Assembly: GCF_002878395.1 (NCBI RefSeq)
Contig: NC_061116.1
Coordinates: forward strand, 118,290,875-118,354,874
DNA length: 64,000 nucleotides
Reading direction: 5' to 3'
Origin: Capsicum annuum
Taxonomy: Eukaryota; Streptophyta; Magnoliopsida; Solanales; Solanaceae
The translations under genes were made by a program, and so were the position numbers. The notes under the pieces were generated by a model that worked only from the letters and a program-made list of their open reading frames with translations, was not told the origin of the DNA and ran no database searches. Position 1 is the stretch's first letter, and every line of letters begins with the position of its first letter. Below, piece by piece: positions 1-11,934 of the stretch.

Positions 1-211
1 ACTTCCAAGTGGGTATACCAAACTCTTGCATGACACAACTAGGTCTTTGGTGCTCTACCTTAACCTGTTGGCATGTTGCACACTTTGCTACGAACTCAGC
101 TATATCCTTCTTCATACCATTTCACCAATAGATTTCCCGCAAGTCACAGTATATCTTAGTAGTGCTAGGATGAATAGAATACTATGCACCACACGCTTCA
201 TCCATAATCCT
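1..211 (-). pseudogene. Integrase N-terminal zinc domain, partial
   Basis: Read on the minus strand this stretch encodes the front of a retroviral-type integrase, which would join element cDNA to host DNA. Visible motifs are YSIHP followed by a YWW-type segment and then CATCQQVK, the second half of the HHCC zinc-binding domain. It runs on from the RNase H tail to its right. The catalytic core is outside the window. A stop interrupts the reading near the first histidine, so it cannot be functional as it stands. Confidence 0.7.
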
Positions 212-960
212 CTACCTCATATTATCAACACATGGAACACACAATCTATCTTGCAATCTCAACACACCATCTCCCCCTTGGGACAAAACCTCTACCTTTT
301 GGTCCTTAACTAACTCCTTTAGTCCGGCCAAACTATGATCTCTATCTTGCTTCTCCTCCACTTTTGAAACTAAAGAGGATTCGGAACTATTTTGCACCAA
401 AGTAGTTCCCTCAGCTAAATCAAGCAACCTAACACCCAATCTATCCAGTCGATGCACATCACAAGCTAACTCTTTCTTAACTTCCTCTACATGAGCAACA
501 CTACCCATAGACAATCTGCTAAGGGCATCTGCTACTATATTGTCCTTGCTCGGGTGATACAACACACTCAATCATAGTATTTTAACAACTCTAACCACCT
601 CCTCTGCCCAAGGTTCAATTCACTCTGGGTGAACACATACTTTAAACTTTTATAATCAGTAAACATATCAACATAAACACCATAAAGATAGTGTCTCCCA
701 ATTTTCAAAGCAAAGAGCACAACAGCTAATTCAAGATCATGGGTTGGGTAGTTCTTTTCATGAGGCTTCAACTATCTAGAGGCACATGATATAACCTTAA
801 CTCTTTGCATCAACACACAAACCAAACCAACTCTAGAGGAATCACAATACACCACAAAACCATCTGTACCATCAGGCAAAGTCAACAAAGGGAATGAAGT
901 AAATTGAGTCTTCAGCTCCTGAAAACTCTTCTCACATAAATCTCACCACTAGAACTTAAC
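212..960 (-). pseudogene. Retrotransposon RNase H domain and tether
   Basis: Two adjoining reading frames (568-771 and 212-571) hold the RNase H domain that would degrade the RNA template during reverse transcription. The first has the [19 protein letters not shown] core and the TDYKSLKYV segment with its acidic residue; the second starts with the DALSRLSMG end motif typical of the gypsy RNase H C-terminus. A frame change near 570 and stops upstream (772-960) break it. It lies between RT on the right and integrase on the left, as expected for gypsy pol read on the minus strand. Confidence 0.75.
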
Positions 961-1200
961 ATTTTTTTGGGTCAATCGGGTCATGGGAGATGTAATAGAA
1001 GAGAAACCTTCAAAAAAACTATGGTAGTAGCCAGCTAGACCTAAGAAACTCCTAATGTCAGATGGAGCAATAGGTCTAGGCTAATTTCTTATAGCTTCTA
1101 TCTTTTGGGGATCAACTCTAATGCCTTCGATTGAAATAATATGACCCAGAAAAGCTACTGATCTTAGCTAAAATTCATACTTGCTAAATTTGGCGAACAA

Positions 1201-1972
1201 CTAGTGATCTCTAAGGGTTTGCAAGACAATTCTAAGGTGATTTGCATGGTCATTCTCAGTACGGTAGTACATAAGGATGTCATCTATGAACACTATGACA
1301 AACATATCAAGATATTGCTTAAACACTTGATTCATGAGGTCCATAAAGGATGCTAGGGCATTGGTTAGCCCAAAAGACATGAATATAAAATCAAAGTGAC
1401 CATAGCGAGTTTGAAAGGCTATCTTTGGAATCTCACACTCCCTCACTTTAAATTGGTGATAGACAAATCTAAGGTCTATTTTGGAGAAATAACTTGCACA
1501 TTGCAACTGATCAAACAGGTCATTAATTGTCAAAAGAGGATACTTATTTTTTACTGTGACCTTGTTAAGCTGATGATAATCAATGCACATACGCAAAGAA
1601 CTATTTTTCTTTCGGACAAATAAAATAGGTATGCCCCAAGGAGAAATATTGGGCCTTATGAATCCTTTTTCTAAAAGATATTTGAGTTTCTCCTTCAACT
1701 CCTTAAGCTATGCAGGTGCTATATGATATGGACGAATAGAAATAGGTTGAGTATCGGGAAGAAGGTTAATCCCGAATTCTATCTCTCTATCAGGAGGTAC
1801 CCTTGGGAGATCTTCTAGAAAAATCAAGAAACTCATTAACAATATTGACTAAATAAATAGTTGGAGCCTCAGACTTAGTGTCTTTTACTCTAACTAGGTG
1901 ATAGATGGAACCTTTGGATATTAGCTTTTTGGATTTGAGATAGGAGACAAAATGACTCTTGGGAGATACCAA
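1201..1972 (-). pseudogene. Reverse transcriptase with upstream linker
   Basis: The minus-strand frame 1201-1698 carries most of a gypsy reverse transcriptase: [20 protein letters not shown], then [16 protein letters not shown] with the first catalytic aspartate, then a long palm segment ending in VFIDDILMY. The FIDD form of the YxDD box keeps both catalytic aspartates. Upstream, 1790-1972 encodes the poorly conserved linker between protease and RT. Stops separate linker and RT, and the thumb (about 960-1200) is broken. It once copied the element RNA into cDNA. Confidence 0.82.
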
Positions 1973-2008
1973 ACTCCCGAACCACTAAAAAACCGGTTCA
2001 TTAGGAAA

Positions 2009-2329
2009 CTAAAACTTGACCAGACGAGTACAAAAGTCTATAGATGCATGACAAGAATGAAGCCAATCCATACCAAAAATAAGGTCGAAATCCACCGTGT
2101 CTAACTCTATCAAATCAGAAAGTATAACTCTATGAAGAATAGTAACAGGATAATTTTTATATACCTGTTTAGCAACAAATGACTCCCCTACTAGAGTAGA
2201 AACTAGGAATGGCTCAGGAATCTTTTTGGGACTCATTTTGAAATTCACAGCTACAACTGGTGTCACATAAGAGAAATTTAACCTAGGGTCCAACAACGCA
2301 TAAACATCAAAGAAAAAGACACGGAGCAT
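2009..2329 (-). pseudogene. Retropepsin-like aspartic protease
   Basis: This 106-codon minus-strand frame matches the protease that cuts the gag-pol polyprotein. The active-site segment reads ALLDPRLNFSYVTP: the catalytic aspartate is kept, but the glycine two residues later, part of the D-T/S-G triad in active enzymes, is an arginine. The second half has FDLIFGMDWLHSCHASIDF, the conserved C-terminal pattern of plant gypsy proteases. It lies directly between the gag zinc knuckle and the RT linker. Confidence 0.78.
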
Positions 2330-2499
2330 AACAGTAACAAAATTGGGAGAGTCCTCCTGATCCTGATGGGATAGTAAGGCATAAAATCTGTTTTGGTGTT
2401 ACCGCCAGTAGTGCTAGATGAATCACCCTAAGTAAGGGCGGGATGGGGTATAGGAGCTGGTGAACTAGTAGTTTGTTCTTGAGTTCGGGCATCTCTGTT

Positions 2500-3562
2500 C
2501 CCCTGTCTATCCTGCGGACAATCTCTAAGTCTGTGGCCCAACATGCCACAACCAAAACAACCACTCAAATATGCAAAAAACTCATCAAGATGATCCCTAC
2601 CATACTTGTATAAGGAGGATAGCGGGGCCTATTACTAAAACTATTCTACTACCTAGACATAAAAGACCAGTTTCCTTGCTCCTTCTTTTCTCTAGGTATG
2701 GGAGTGCTAGTTGATAAAAGTACTAGCATAGATGAACGGCTCTGGAACTGAGGTCGGTTTCCTCCATGTGACCTAGACTGACTATACTCATGCTACTCAG
2801 ATCTATCCCTCTTGTTACCCCTTACCTTATCTCTCTCCCATATCATATCTAGCTCTATCTTTTATGCATGTGTCATTAACCTAGACAGATCTATATCTCT
2901 ATTCAGCATTGCAGTCGTACACTCTTCTAGTACCAACCCAGAAAAACCTAGCATGAACTTTCTCATAATATCTCAGCTGTCAGCAATCAAATCAAGAGCA
3001 TACTTGGCTAACAGGTTAAAGTTCAGGCAGTACTCCTTAACAGTCATGGAGCCCTACCTCAAGTTCATAAACCCCTCAATCTTTGCTTCCCTCATCTCAA
3101 GAAGAAAGAACTTGTCTAAGAATATATCTTGGAATACCTGCCAAGTCATAGGAGCAAAACCCTCACTTCTACCGTTCTTCCATGCTATAACCCAGTCATA
3201 AGCAATGTCTTTAGACCTGTAAGACGCTAGCTTAATACTTTCTTTCTCAAAAACTTGCACTACCTATGTGATCTTTCTTACCTCATTAAGGTACAACTGT
3301 GGCTCCTTACTTTCTTTAGACCCATAAAACTCTGGTAGATTCATCCGCATGAAATCACGAATCTTAGCAGTAGCTAAATCACCTCCCTGCTGATTTGCAA
3401 TTGCAGCTTGGTTATTGGCCTGAACATTAGCAATGGCTACTTGGGCTAACGCCTGAAAGGCCGCCCGAAACTCAGCATGAGACATAGTCTCATTCAAGGG
3501 ATCAACAGGTTAGGGTTGCTCATTATCATTTCTATGGGCATTCCCTCTTCAGAGAGGAATTT
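2500..3562 (-). pseudogene. Gag (capsid and zinc knuckle)
   Basis: Gag would build the particle that packages element RNA. The frame 3264-3497 starts the homology with MSHAEFRAAFQALAQ and NLPEFYGSKESKEPQLYLNE; 3054-3260 continues with the capsid segment DWVIAWKNGR and FLDKFF. Around 2518-2559 the minus strand encodes a complete CX2CX4HX4C nucleic-acid-binding knuckle, with spacing C-FG-C-GMLG-H-RLRD-C. Stops at about 3262 and shifts after 3054 break it into at least three frames. The start codon region is degraded. The segment at 3564-3565 resembles a splice acceptor on this strand. Confidence 0.78.
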
Positions 3563-3687
3563 TCTAAAATAAGAGAAAACAAATTATTAGATAAGAGGGA
3601 AAACTATAGGCATGATTGAATCTGAAAAAAAGAAACAAATTTTTCCTAAAACGTCTTGTCAGACTCCCTAGGATTCCTTAAACTATA

Positions 3688-3700
3688 GGCTCTTATACCA
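3688..3700 (-). other. Primer binding site, initiator tRNA-Met type
   Basis: On the minus strand this reads TGGTATAAGAGCC. The usual site complementary to the plant initiator tRNA-Met 3' end is TGGTATCAGAGCC, so there is one mismatch. It lies 4 bases inside the LTR end, as expected for minus-strand DNA priming. Confidence 0.8.
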
Positions 3701-3704
3701 AGTT

Positions 3705-6333
3705 TGTAACGACCCAAAATTACCTCCTAGGATGACACACAGTGCTTAAGGCTACAAATAGCCCTAAGATAACCCTTTGAGCCTGTTACTTCTTATAATA
3801 ACTTATTTCAAGATGAAATAAACAAAACAGTGGCATTGTCATATCAAATGATAGGAAATACTAAGAAAATACTCGGTCTAAATGACCACAATACTGGAAA
3901 CCTCAACATAATAACAATCTGATGACTAGTTGAATAAAGCCTCTACTACTCCACGAACTATAGAGCCGTTGGGATAGGTCCCCAACTGACTGAAACTGAA
4001 CTAAAAGCAATAACATAACCACACAAGTATAGAAATTTCTAAAGATAAGTCCTCAAACCATGAGGAATCACCACTGTAAAGATGTAGATAGAGGTACTCA
4101 AAAATCACTGACAAGGCTGGGACTGAGCACCTGAACCTACATTATAAGATAATGTAGCACATAGACATATATGTGGATCAATACTTAGGAATGTACTGAG
4201 TATGTAGGGGTGTATGAATTTACATAAAACAATATCAATACTCTTTAATAAAATTATGCATGGAATTAGGAATGACTCACATGGCATGAATAAGTTAAAA
4301 AATGTAAAGCTCACAAATCATGTAGAATGAAGAATGTAGCACAAATCTTGTGAGTCATTATACTTTAGCTTTAAAATTTGTACTCTCCTCTCATTCTCAT
4401 TACTCGGAGGTTGAAGGAAACTTTAACCAATACTTTGAGCTCATGCATACATCTCATGGAGAGTAAAACATCTCTAATGCTCAAGAACTTAGAACTCTTT
4501 TGGACTCAAAACAGTTGGAACTCAGAATTATATAACTTTGGTTTAAAAAACAGATGATCAACTCTTATTAGTAGAGAAAACTATTTTCTTCTTTTGAAAA
4601 ATACTCAAAGCTGTTTATTTACTTTAGAAAATATCTTATCTCAAGGGAAAATACTTTAGGAAGGTTCTCATAACCAACATAAATCATACGAGCTAAATGG
4701 AGTCCAATATCTTGTCCTCCTAAAGAAGAAACCTCACATTGGGTAGAGGCGTCATACTCTTGCCAGAGAATATAACCTTAACTCAGTGATCACTTATCTT
4801 GACCTCGGGCCCACACATCTCGACCTTAGGCCCAAAATCTCAAACCTACAGTGGCATGTAGCTCTGGGATAACAAATCGTAGTAACTCACCCAACTCGAT
4901 GCTAAATACTACTCTCTTTAGTTTATCTCACTCATCTCATGGAAATCCACTTTAAAATAATCTCATGGTTTAATAAGAACCTAATTGTAAAATCTGTAAT
5001 CTCATGTAGTGAAGTGGATTTCAAAGATCTATGACCATTAGGTAAAAACTTTCTCAATGATCTCAAAATACTCAAGTCATAGGTGCTTATAGCACAAAAA
5101 TTCATAAAAATTGGATCCTCAAGTAGGGCTTCATGACCCATAATTTAATCTCAAGTTAAGACTCATCAAAATGCATATTAGATCACATATAGATTCATAA
5201 ATCATGTAGAAATCTAGAAGTTAAAGCAATTTTCCTTAAAATCTCAACATACGTATGTACTTCAATTTCTAGAACATTGAAACTCATAAATTCTCAAGGA
5301 GTAACAACATAGGGTATAAACCCAACTTCAATTTCTTAAGAAAACATGCAAAATAATGCTAATTGACTTTCAATTCATGGGAAACATCAATCTCTTTCCA
5401 CTAATAACAATGGGTTAAGAACCTTAATTACATTTTATGTAAAATCTTATCAATTATAGAAAATTGTAGTTTAAAATAAGTCTTTGGGTATAAGGGTAAA
5501 AAGATTACCCTTGTTCAAAACTCAACATACCTTAGATTATGAAATTGAATGAACAAGCTTGCTTTAAACTCTTTTTCTTACTCTTGAGAGAGAGGGTTCT
5601 TGCAACCCTTTACCTGGACAACTTGAATCTCAACTCAACTTGTGAAATCTATGGAGGATTCTTGAGTTTCTTAGATAATTATTTTAGATTATTCTAGATT
5701 GAGAAACCCTAGCTCTCTTATATTTGGATGATGAATGAAGCCATCTGATTTATTTGAAATATATCCAAATGTTAAAAGGGTGGGATAAGACCAAAATGCC
5801 CTTTTTAAAATAACTTAAAAATGCTGATCAAGTTGTGCGATGGTGGGGTGAGATAGTCTGTCGAAGGGCCGATGATCCGTCGGTCCTGACTATCAAACCT
5901 GGTCCAGAAACTCCGTTTCTATCTCAACTACGATGGTGGAGTACGAAGGTATGTTGATAGTCTGATGGCCCATTGGCCCTCTCCATCAAACTTGACCAGT
6001 GAGTTGATCTTCTACCTCCTTGCGATGGTGGGGTGCGACGGCCCGTCGCTAGTTCGATGGTCCACCAGACCTCTCTATCCTACCTGGGCGATTCCACTGA
6101 TTTCTGGAGAAAGACTATATCTTTCTACTCCAACATTGGATTTTGACAAAAAATGTATTATTGGAAAGATAATTCAATTTCCAACACGATAGAAAGTCAT
6201 TTTCAGGAAAATTTGATAAGATTAAAACACTAATACCTTGGGAAGTCACTTATCAATCTCTTAGGGATGGAATTACACTTCACTTGACAAGCTCTAAGGC
6301 TCAAACACCGAGGGAACTTTACGGGGTCTTAAA
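3705..6333 (-). repeat. 5' LTR of the left-hand chromovirus
   Basis: On the plus strand the LTR runs from tgtaacgaccc at 3705 to acggggtctta near 6331; these are the inverted forms of the ...GGGTCGTTACA and TAAGACCCC ends of Tekay-type LTRs. The outer ca has decayed to aa, so the right limit is uncertain by a few bases. Inside are a splice-donor-like AAGGTATGT at 5525-5533 (minus strand) and a palindrome-rich segment at about 5830-6075. It would hold the promoter and polyadenylation signals. Length is about 2.6 kb. Confidence 0.75.
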
Positions 6334-7630
6334 ATTCGAGCACTAAAGTATTAGAACCAATAGATGCAGGACATGTGCGTGGAAAGGTTATTTACAATTA
6401 CTAGCTGGCATCCCCGATCGGCTTTAACAGTCGTACAAACCCATCTACATGCCGACCTTGTTTGACCCATTGTCTTCTTGTCTATTTATCCACGTTATCT
6501 AAGGATGATTCTGAATCCAATTCTTTCCAAACATATTTTCATTTTTCTTAAGGATTTTCCCTCAAAGTATGATCATAACTGAATCTTATAACTCTGTAAG
6601 GCATACCTTCAAGTATTCTATGCTCATGTTGTCACGTGTCTTTTCCAAATTCATCAAACAAATAGTTTTTTCTAATTTTTTAGATGTGACATCAGTCAGA
6701 GTCGAGAAAATAAATTCAAAGTTCTGCTGCAGAAGCATCAAAGAGATGATTCCTATCATAAAAGATGATGCACCCTTTTACATTAAATACCAAAACATGT
6801 GTCTTTCGATTATCGTTCTCTAAAATATCATGTCCAATTACAAGCTATTGATATCTACCACCCTTATGCATATTGGACTCATTTAAAACCTTAAATCCCT
6901 CATAATTTCTTTAAGCTCTCCTTCTTGTGTTCAGCCTTTGGGTCTTCTGCACTTTTCAAGTCTTCATATTTTTATGCTTTCTTTCTGTCATAGAAACTGG
7001 TACATCTTTATTTTCCATAGGATGTATTTTCCTAGAATTGTTAGAGAATTTTAAGATATTTTAGCCACCCCTTTTGAGAAAAAATAATTTTTAAAAGGCC
7101 TGCATCAGATTTCACTTATGAAAAAGAAGGGTTCAAAGTCATGGTTGAGCTCTTCAAACTGTTAGTCCAAATCAAATTTGACAAAGATTGGGAGCACTTG
7201 ATGCTCACCATCCCTCATGAAATCTTCAAATAGTGGGCAACAAAATTTTTTATTTCCTTAATCCGTGAAGATGACATTCATGTTGTAAGTTATTTATGTG
7301 GGCAACTACATCTATCTATGCTTGGTTATTTATGTTCTTATATGTTTCCTTTCCCATGGATCTTGAGATGTCATCCACTGATGAGGTTATGATCCTATTT
7401 TACTAGACATATGACAATACTCTAGGATAGGTCGCACTTGATATCTAGAGAGAGGTTGCTTTCTCTTGGGTTTTGACTCAAGAGAAGGGCCTAGAGTTCA
7501 CTATTAACCATCTCATATTATTGTATTACCTTGGGTTTTTTTTCACGAGGATTTTAACCATTTTGAATCAGGGGACAAAGAGAAGTTTCTTCAGCCTTAA
7601 AGATTATAGCGGATTCCGTGATAGGCACTA
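6334..7630. other. Unassigned sequence with a decayed coding stretch
   Basis: No LTR ends or pol motifs are visible here. On the plus strand around 7110-7290 the translation contains KVMVELFKLLVQIKFDKDWE and, after a stop, FFISLIREDDIHVVSYLCG. The spacing of tryptophan, acidic and glycine residues vaguely resembles the 'putative plant transposon protein' type recognised at 14800-15250. If so, the copia element may have inserted into or next to such a remnant. This is weak. Confidence 0.3.
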
Positions 7631-8500
7631 TGCAGTTTTGATGATTGACAACATGATACAAAATAGTTTAGTAAAATTGGTTCACAGACACATTATGTTT
7701 AGTAGATAAACTTATATCAATATCACCAATGATTAAACATAAGGATACAATAATCAAGAAATTAATGGTGGTTATTTTTGACAAACTCAAAAGAATAAAA
7801 TAGGTATTGAATTGAAGAGTTGAAGTTTGTCTACAACACTTAAGAAACATGTGTTTGAATTGAAGTAGAACTTTAAGCAATGAGAGTTCAAATGCAAGGG
7901 AGAGTTTTAATTAAAGAATAAATCTTTGAAGAGTTGTGATTAAATAGAATATGTATTACTCAAAGTAACGTACATAGATACAAAGAAGTGAAGGTTATAG
8001 ACAAATAACTTTTCAAAGTGCTACTCAATCACTAAAGGAACACATTAAAGAACCAGGTCCAAGTTAGAATCTAGCTAAGAGTTTAGCATTGATTTGTTAG
8101 GAGTTGTTCACTGTGTTAAACTATTGATGTTTTATTAGTTTGTGTGTTATAAACAAAACTAGGTTTTAGTATTAGAGTTTGGAGATAACTTAGAGACTTG
8201 GGAACTCATACCTTAGGAGGTGTATATGTAGTTAGTAATTAAAGTTTATGATTCTTAGGTTACAGAGCTGTAATCAATTATTGTTGAGGCTCAGTATTGC
8301 TTAGAAACATTGGTGTTAAATCCTATAATAGTACTAGTCATGGTTTTTTACACCTTTTGTATTGGGTATTTTTCATCTGAAAAACATTGTGTTCTTCACT
8401 TACTGTTATATTGCTTCACTAGAATATGTTAGGAAAATCATTCCACTTATAGGCAACTTTTAAGTAAAAGTCAATAAAGCACTAGGTCGTGTAGTCTATT
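7631..8500 (+). repeat. Probable copia 5' LTR
   Basis: The segment starts with tgcagttttgatgattgaca, close to the TG...TTTTGATGATGACA start of many plant copia LTRs, and ends just before the primer site at 8504. With no 3' LTR to align, both limits are estimates. Confidence 0.55.
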
Positions 8501-8503
8501 AAT

Positions 8504-8516
8504 TGGTATCAGAGCC
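8504..8516 (+). other. Copia primer binding site, initiator tRNA-Met
   Basis: The sequence TGGTATCAGAGCC is an exact complement of the plant initiator tRNA-Met 3' end and lies just after the inferred LTR end and about 130 bases before the gag homology. Confidence 0.9.
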
Positions 8517-8639
8517 AAATTTCTTGTTAAAAGTGTAACAACAGAAAGAATTTTGCACCACCATTGGGCAGAATTAAGGAAAATCTTCTACTACGTCCTA
8601 TTTTCAATAGATCTCACTTTATATTATGAATTTCTCACA

Positions 8640-9600
8640 TGGAGAACTTTATTCAGGATGAGGATTACCTAATTTTGAATAGAAACTGAAGAACCAACTA
8701 TCCCTATGAATATAGTTGAGGGAGAACAAGTGAAAAAAGTGAGAAATGAATTCAATGTTGAGGATCTCATTTCCTTAAAGAAGAATGCCAAAACCAAACA
8801 CATCCTTATTTGTAGTCTATGTCCAGATAAGTACAATAACATTTCTAATTGTTTAACTGCCAACCAAATCTGGGATGCACTAGTCAATGCTTATGAAGGT
8901 ACTTGTCAAGTGAGAAAATTTAGGGTTGTCTTGGTATTCACTAAATATAAAGCCTTTAAAACGAAGGGAAATGAGTCACTTCAGAATATAATCTCATGAC
9001 TCACCACTATAACGAACTATCATCCTCAAGAAAAAATTTCACTATTGAGGAACTAATTCATAAAGTTCTAAGTCCTTCCAAAAGCTAAGTGGAATATGGA
9101 GGTCACTTCCATAAGAGAAGATAAGGACACCACCACTATGACTCTTAATGAATTGGTAGGTAATGCAAGAGCTTATGAAATGAACATGGATGATCTAAAG
9201 AAGCATGAAGGATCTAAGGATATATCATTGGCACTGAAGCCATCAAATAATAAAGGCTCTAATATTGATAATAAGTTGAATTTCTAGAAAATATTTAAAA
9301 AAAATTAAAAAAAGAAATAGATATGAGAAGAAAGGATCAAGTAGAAAGAAATGGGCCAATAACATATCCTAAGTTGTCTGTTATAATTATGATAGGATCG
9401 ATCACTTGTTCAAGTAATGTCCACTGTGGGAAAAAAAACTAAAAAGGAACTGAGGAGAAGGCCAATTCAAAGAAAAAGGATAAGAAAGGTTTTGATTTAA
9501 TGACAACATAGGGATCAAGATCTGAAGAGTTTGATGATGAAGCTGATAAAACTTTCTTCATGGTAATGGGTGATTCTAACTTGGAAGAATAGCTAAAATT
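8640..9600 (+). pseudogene. Copia gag with damaged zinc knuckle
   Basis: Frames 8706-8999 and 9096-9287 encode a copia-type gag (UBN2-like): CPDKYNNISNCLTANQIWDA and VNAYEGTCQVRKF are its typical capsid segments, followed by MTLNELVGNARAYEMNM. The zinc knuckle at 9379-9420 should read CX2CX4HX4C, but the second cysteine is a tyrosine (CYNYDRIDH) and a stop codon precedes the last cysteine. Gag would form the virus-like particle; this copy cannot. A frame change near 9000-9095 also separates the two halves. Confidence 0.75.
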
Positions 9601-10339
9601 AGAGGTACGTTTATTTAGTCTCAAAGACAAATTGTATTTATGTTCTTAGAAAAGACTTATTTCCTTGATGAATCAACTGATTGATGATTGTCATAAATTA
9701 ACTACTAAAAGAAATCTGTCACTCAACTCTTTTGCTCGTCTCAAGTATGAATACATTGATATTAAGAAAGGCAAGAGTGTTATTGAGACTGAAAAGTACA
9801 CTTTGAAGGAATGGGTAACCAACATTGTTCTACCATCCTAACTTTAAAGTCTAAAATTATCAAGCTTTTTGTCACTGACAAAGGAAAAAGTGTTGTCAGT
9901 AATAAATATTAAAAAATTATTCTGCACTTAAACAAATAAGAGATGAATTATTTTATGAAAGATAAAAGGTTAGAAAACTAACTCAAGAAAAATCTAGGAT
10001 AAAATAGGATCTTAAAATTGATAGACAAACTCATCTAGGATTGTTAATCATCTAGGTGGCAGGATAAAATAAAAGGGTTGGCATAGGTTTTCCCAAAGAT
10101 ACTATTTCCACTTAGGATCTATGTTAGATTTGTGGAAAATAATGACAACCCACTTATGAAAGTCCAAAGGCTATTGGAGTTAGGAACAATAACATAAAAT
10201 TGATTGAAAAGAAATTTTCCAAAACCCCCAAAAGAAATAGGTTTACCAACCTACACCAAGCATGGGCAAGAGGAAATTTTATTGATCTATTTGACCACAA
10301 GAAAGGAACAAAGCTTGTCTGGGTACCTAAAACTAACTC

Positions 10340-10870
10340 TTAAGTTATTTTGTAGGTGAAAGTGAAAGGAGGCAAGCAAAATTGGTACATGGATAGTGCT
10401 TTCTCAAGGCATATGACTAGAGACAAGTACAAGTTCCTTTAACTCACCAAATTTGAATGGGGGATATTTGTTTTAAAGATATAAGGGGCTAGAAAGATTT
10501 GGTGAACTGAAACAAAAGTCTTGGAAAAAGTGTACCATGTTGAGGGGATGAAGCACAATCTTCTAAGCATTTCTCAATTTTGTGACAAAGAAAACAAGGT
10601 AAGTTTTACTTATGTAGATTGGAAAATAAAAAAACCAGATACAAAAGAAACTCTACTAGTTGCAAAGAGGGCCAAGAATATTTATGAGGCAGATATCTTG
10701 GGAGCACCTAGAACTAATCTTACCTATCTTAGTGAAATTGAAGTTGACCCTTTACTATGGTACAAAAGACTTATACATGCAAGTCTGAAACAATTAAACA
10801 AACTTACTTCAAAGGACCTAGCTATAGTAAGGGATCAACTTCACAGAAGACAAGATTTGTAGTTCCTATG
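10340..10870 (+). pseudogene. Copia protease remnant and GAG-pre-integrase domain
   Basis: Around 10382-10437 the translation WYMDSAFSRHMTRDKYKF is the copia protease active-site region; the catalytic aspartate is present but DSG has become DSA. Several stops follow. The uninterrupted frame 10521-10862 then holds the GAG-pre-integrase domain: YHVEGMKHNLLSISQFCD, and later LLWYKRLIHASLKQLNKL, where the usual WHxRLGH zinc-domain start has become WYKRLIH. This segment links protease to integrase in copia polyproteins. Confidence 0.75.
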
Positions 10871-10929
10871 TAAGGGGGAAGTAAGTGATATCCTTTTTCA
10901 AAACATAGAATCAGGTAAGTACAACTAAG

Positions 10930-11520
10930 TGCTTGTGCTTGATTCTTATTGATCTTTGTGGACCAATGAAAGTAAAAAGTAAAGGAGGCAATAGCTATGT
11001 CTATGTATTTATTGATGATTACTTCAAGTCCACCTGGACGTTGTTTTTATCTTCTAAAGAAGTTGCCTGTGATGTCTTTCCTATTTTGGTAAGAAATGGA
11101 AATAAAACTAGTTAAATACATAATATTCATTAGATCTAACTATGTAATAGAATTTAAAAATGTTAACTTCTTAGAATTTTGTTCATTACATAGAATAGAT
11201 CATAATTTCTCTACTCCTAGAACATCTCAACAAAATAGAGAAGTTGAAAGAAAAAATAAAACTTTATAAGTTATGGTTACAACAATAATGATTCCTAAAA
11301 ATCTTGCAAAAAGTCTTTGGGCTAAGGCATAAGTACTGCTTGTTACATTATGAAAGATGTAAGACTATACCTATCTTACAGAAGAATCCTTATGAATTTA
11401 ATAAATGAAGAAAGCCCAACATTGCTCATATTAGGTATTTTGGTTGCAAGTGATTTATTCATAATAATGAGAAAGACAATTTGGGAAAGTTTGATGCTAG
11501 GATTGATTAAAGAGTTTTCT
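10930..11520 (+). pseudogene. Copia integrase core, broken
   Basis: Frame 10933-11115 encodes LIDLCGPMKVKSKGGNSYVY and FIDDYFKSTWTLF, the start of the rve (DDE) integrase core with its first acidic residues. Further on, in another frame at about 11215-11265, TSQQNREVERKNKTL contains the region of the catalytic glutamate. The enzyme would insert element cDNA into host DNA. Stops and frame changes at 11115 and beyond break it. Confidence 0.72.
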
Positions 11521-11934
11521 TAAGATATTCTTAGCATAATACAGCATATATACCCTTAAACAAAAGAACAAATTATGTTGAAAAAAATTGTCCATGTAGT
11601 TTTTGATAAATATAGTAATGTGCTTGAGACTAACATGCAAGATGAAAATAAACTGATGAGAATACATAGGAATAGGTTGTACCACTTGGTCCAGCTAGTA
11701 AGCAAACTAAGGGCACATTGACAGAGGAAAAAATAAATCAAGAAATTGATTCACCCGTAATACAAGCACAAAATATTGATAATGTTGCTGCAAAAATTCA
11801 TATGGATTGGTGTAAAAAAACTACTAGTATCAATGTTCTCGATTAATTGATACTGTTCTTACTATTCTAACATCTAGAATCACTACCAAATTAGGTTTGA
11901 TAAACTTGTGTGCTTTTAAATTATTTTTATTAAT

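Larger units (their letters stand above)
1..6333 (-). mobile_element. Ty3/gypsy chromovirus (Tekay/Del-like), 3' end outside the window
   Basis: On the minus strand the order from right to left is 5' LTR, primer site, gag with zinc knuckle, protease, RT, RNase H and the start of integrase, which is Ty3/gypsy order. The close match in layout and protein motifs to the chromodomain-bearing copies at 15338-31114 and 34952-49197 places it with the Tekay/Del chromoviruses; its own chromodomain would lie left of base 1. Every coding domain is broken by stops or frameshifts, so it is an old, inactive copy. Confidence 0.85.

Noticed and set aside
2812..3201. 129-codon plus-strand ORF
   Set aside because: It lies opposite the minus-strand gag and its sequence mirrors the capsid reading; a shadow frame.
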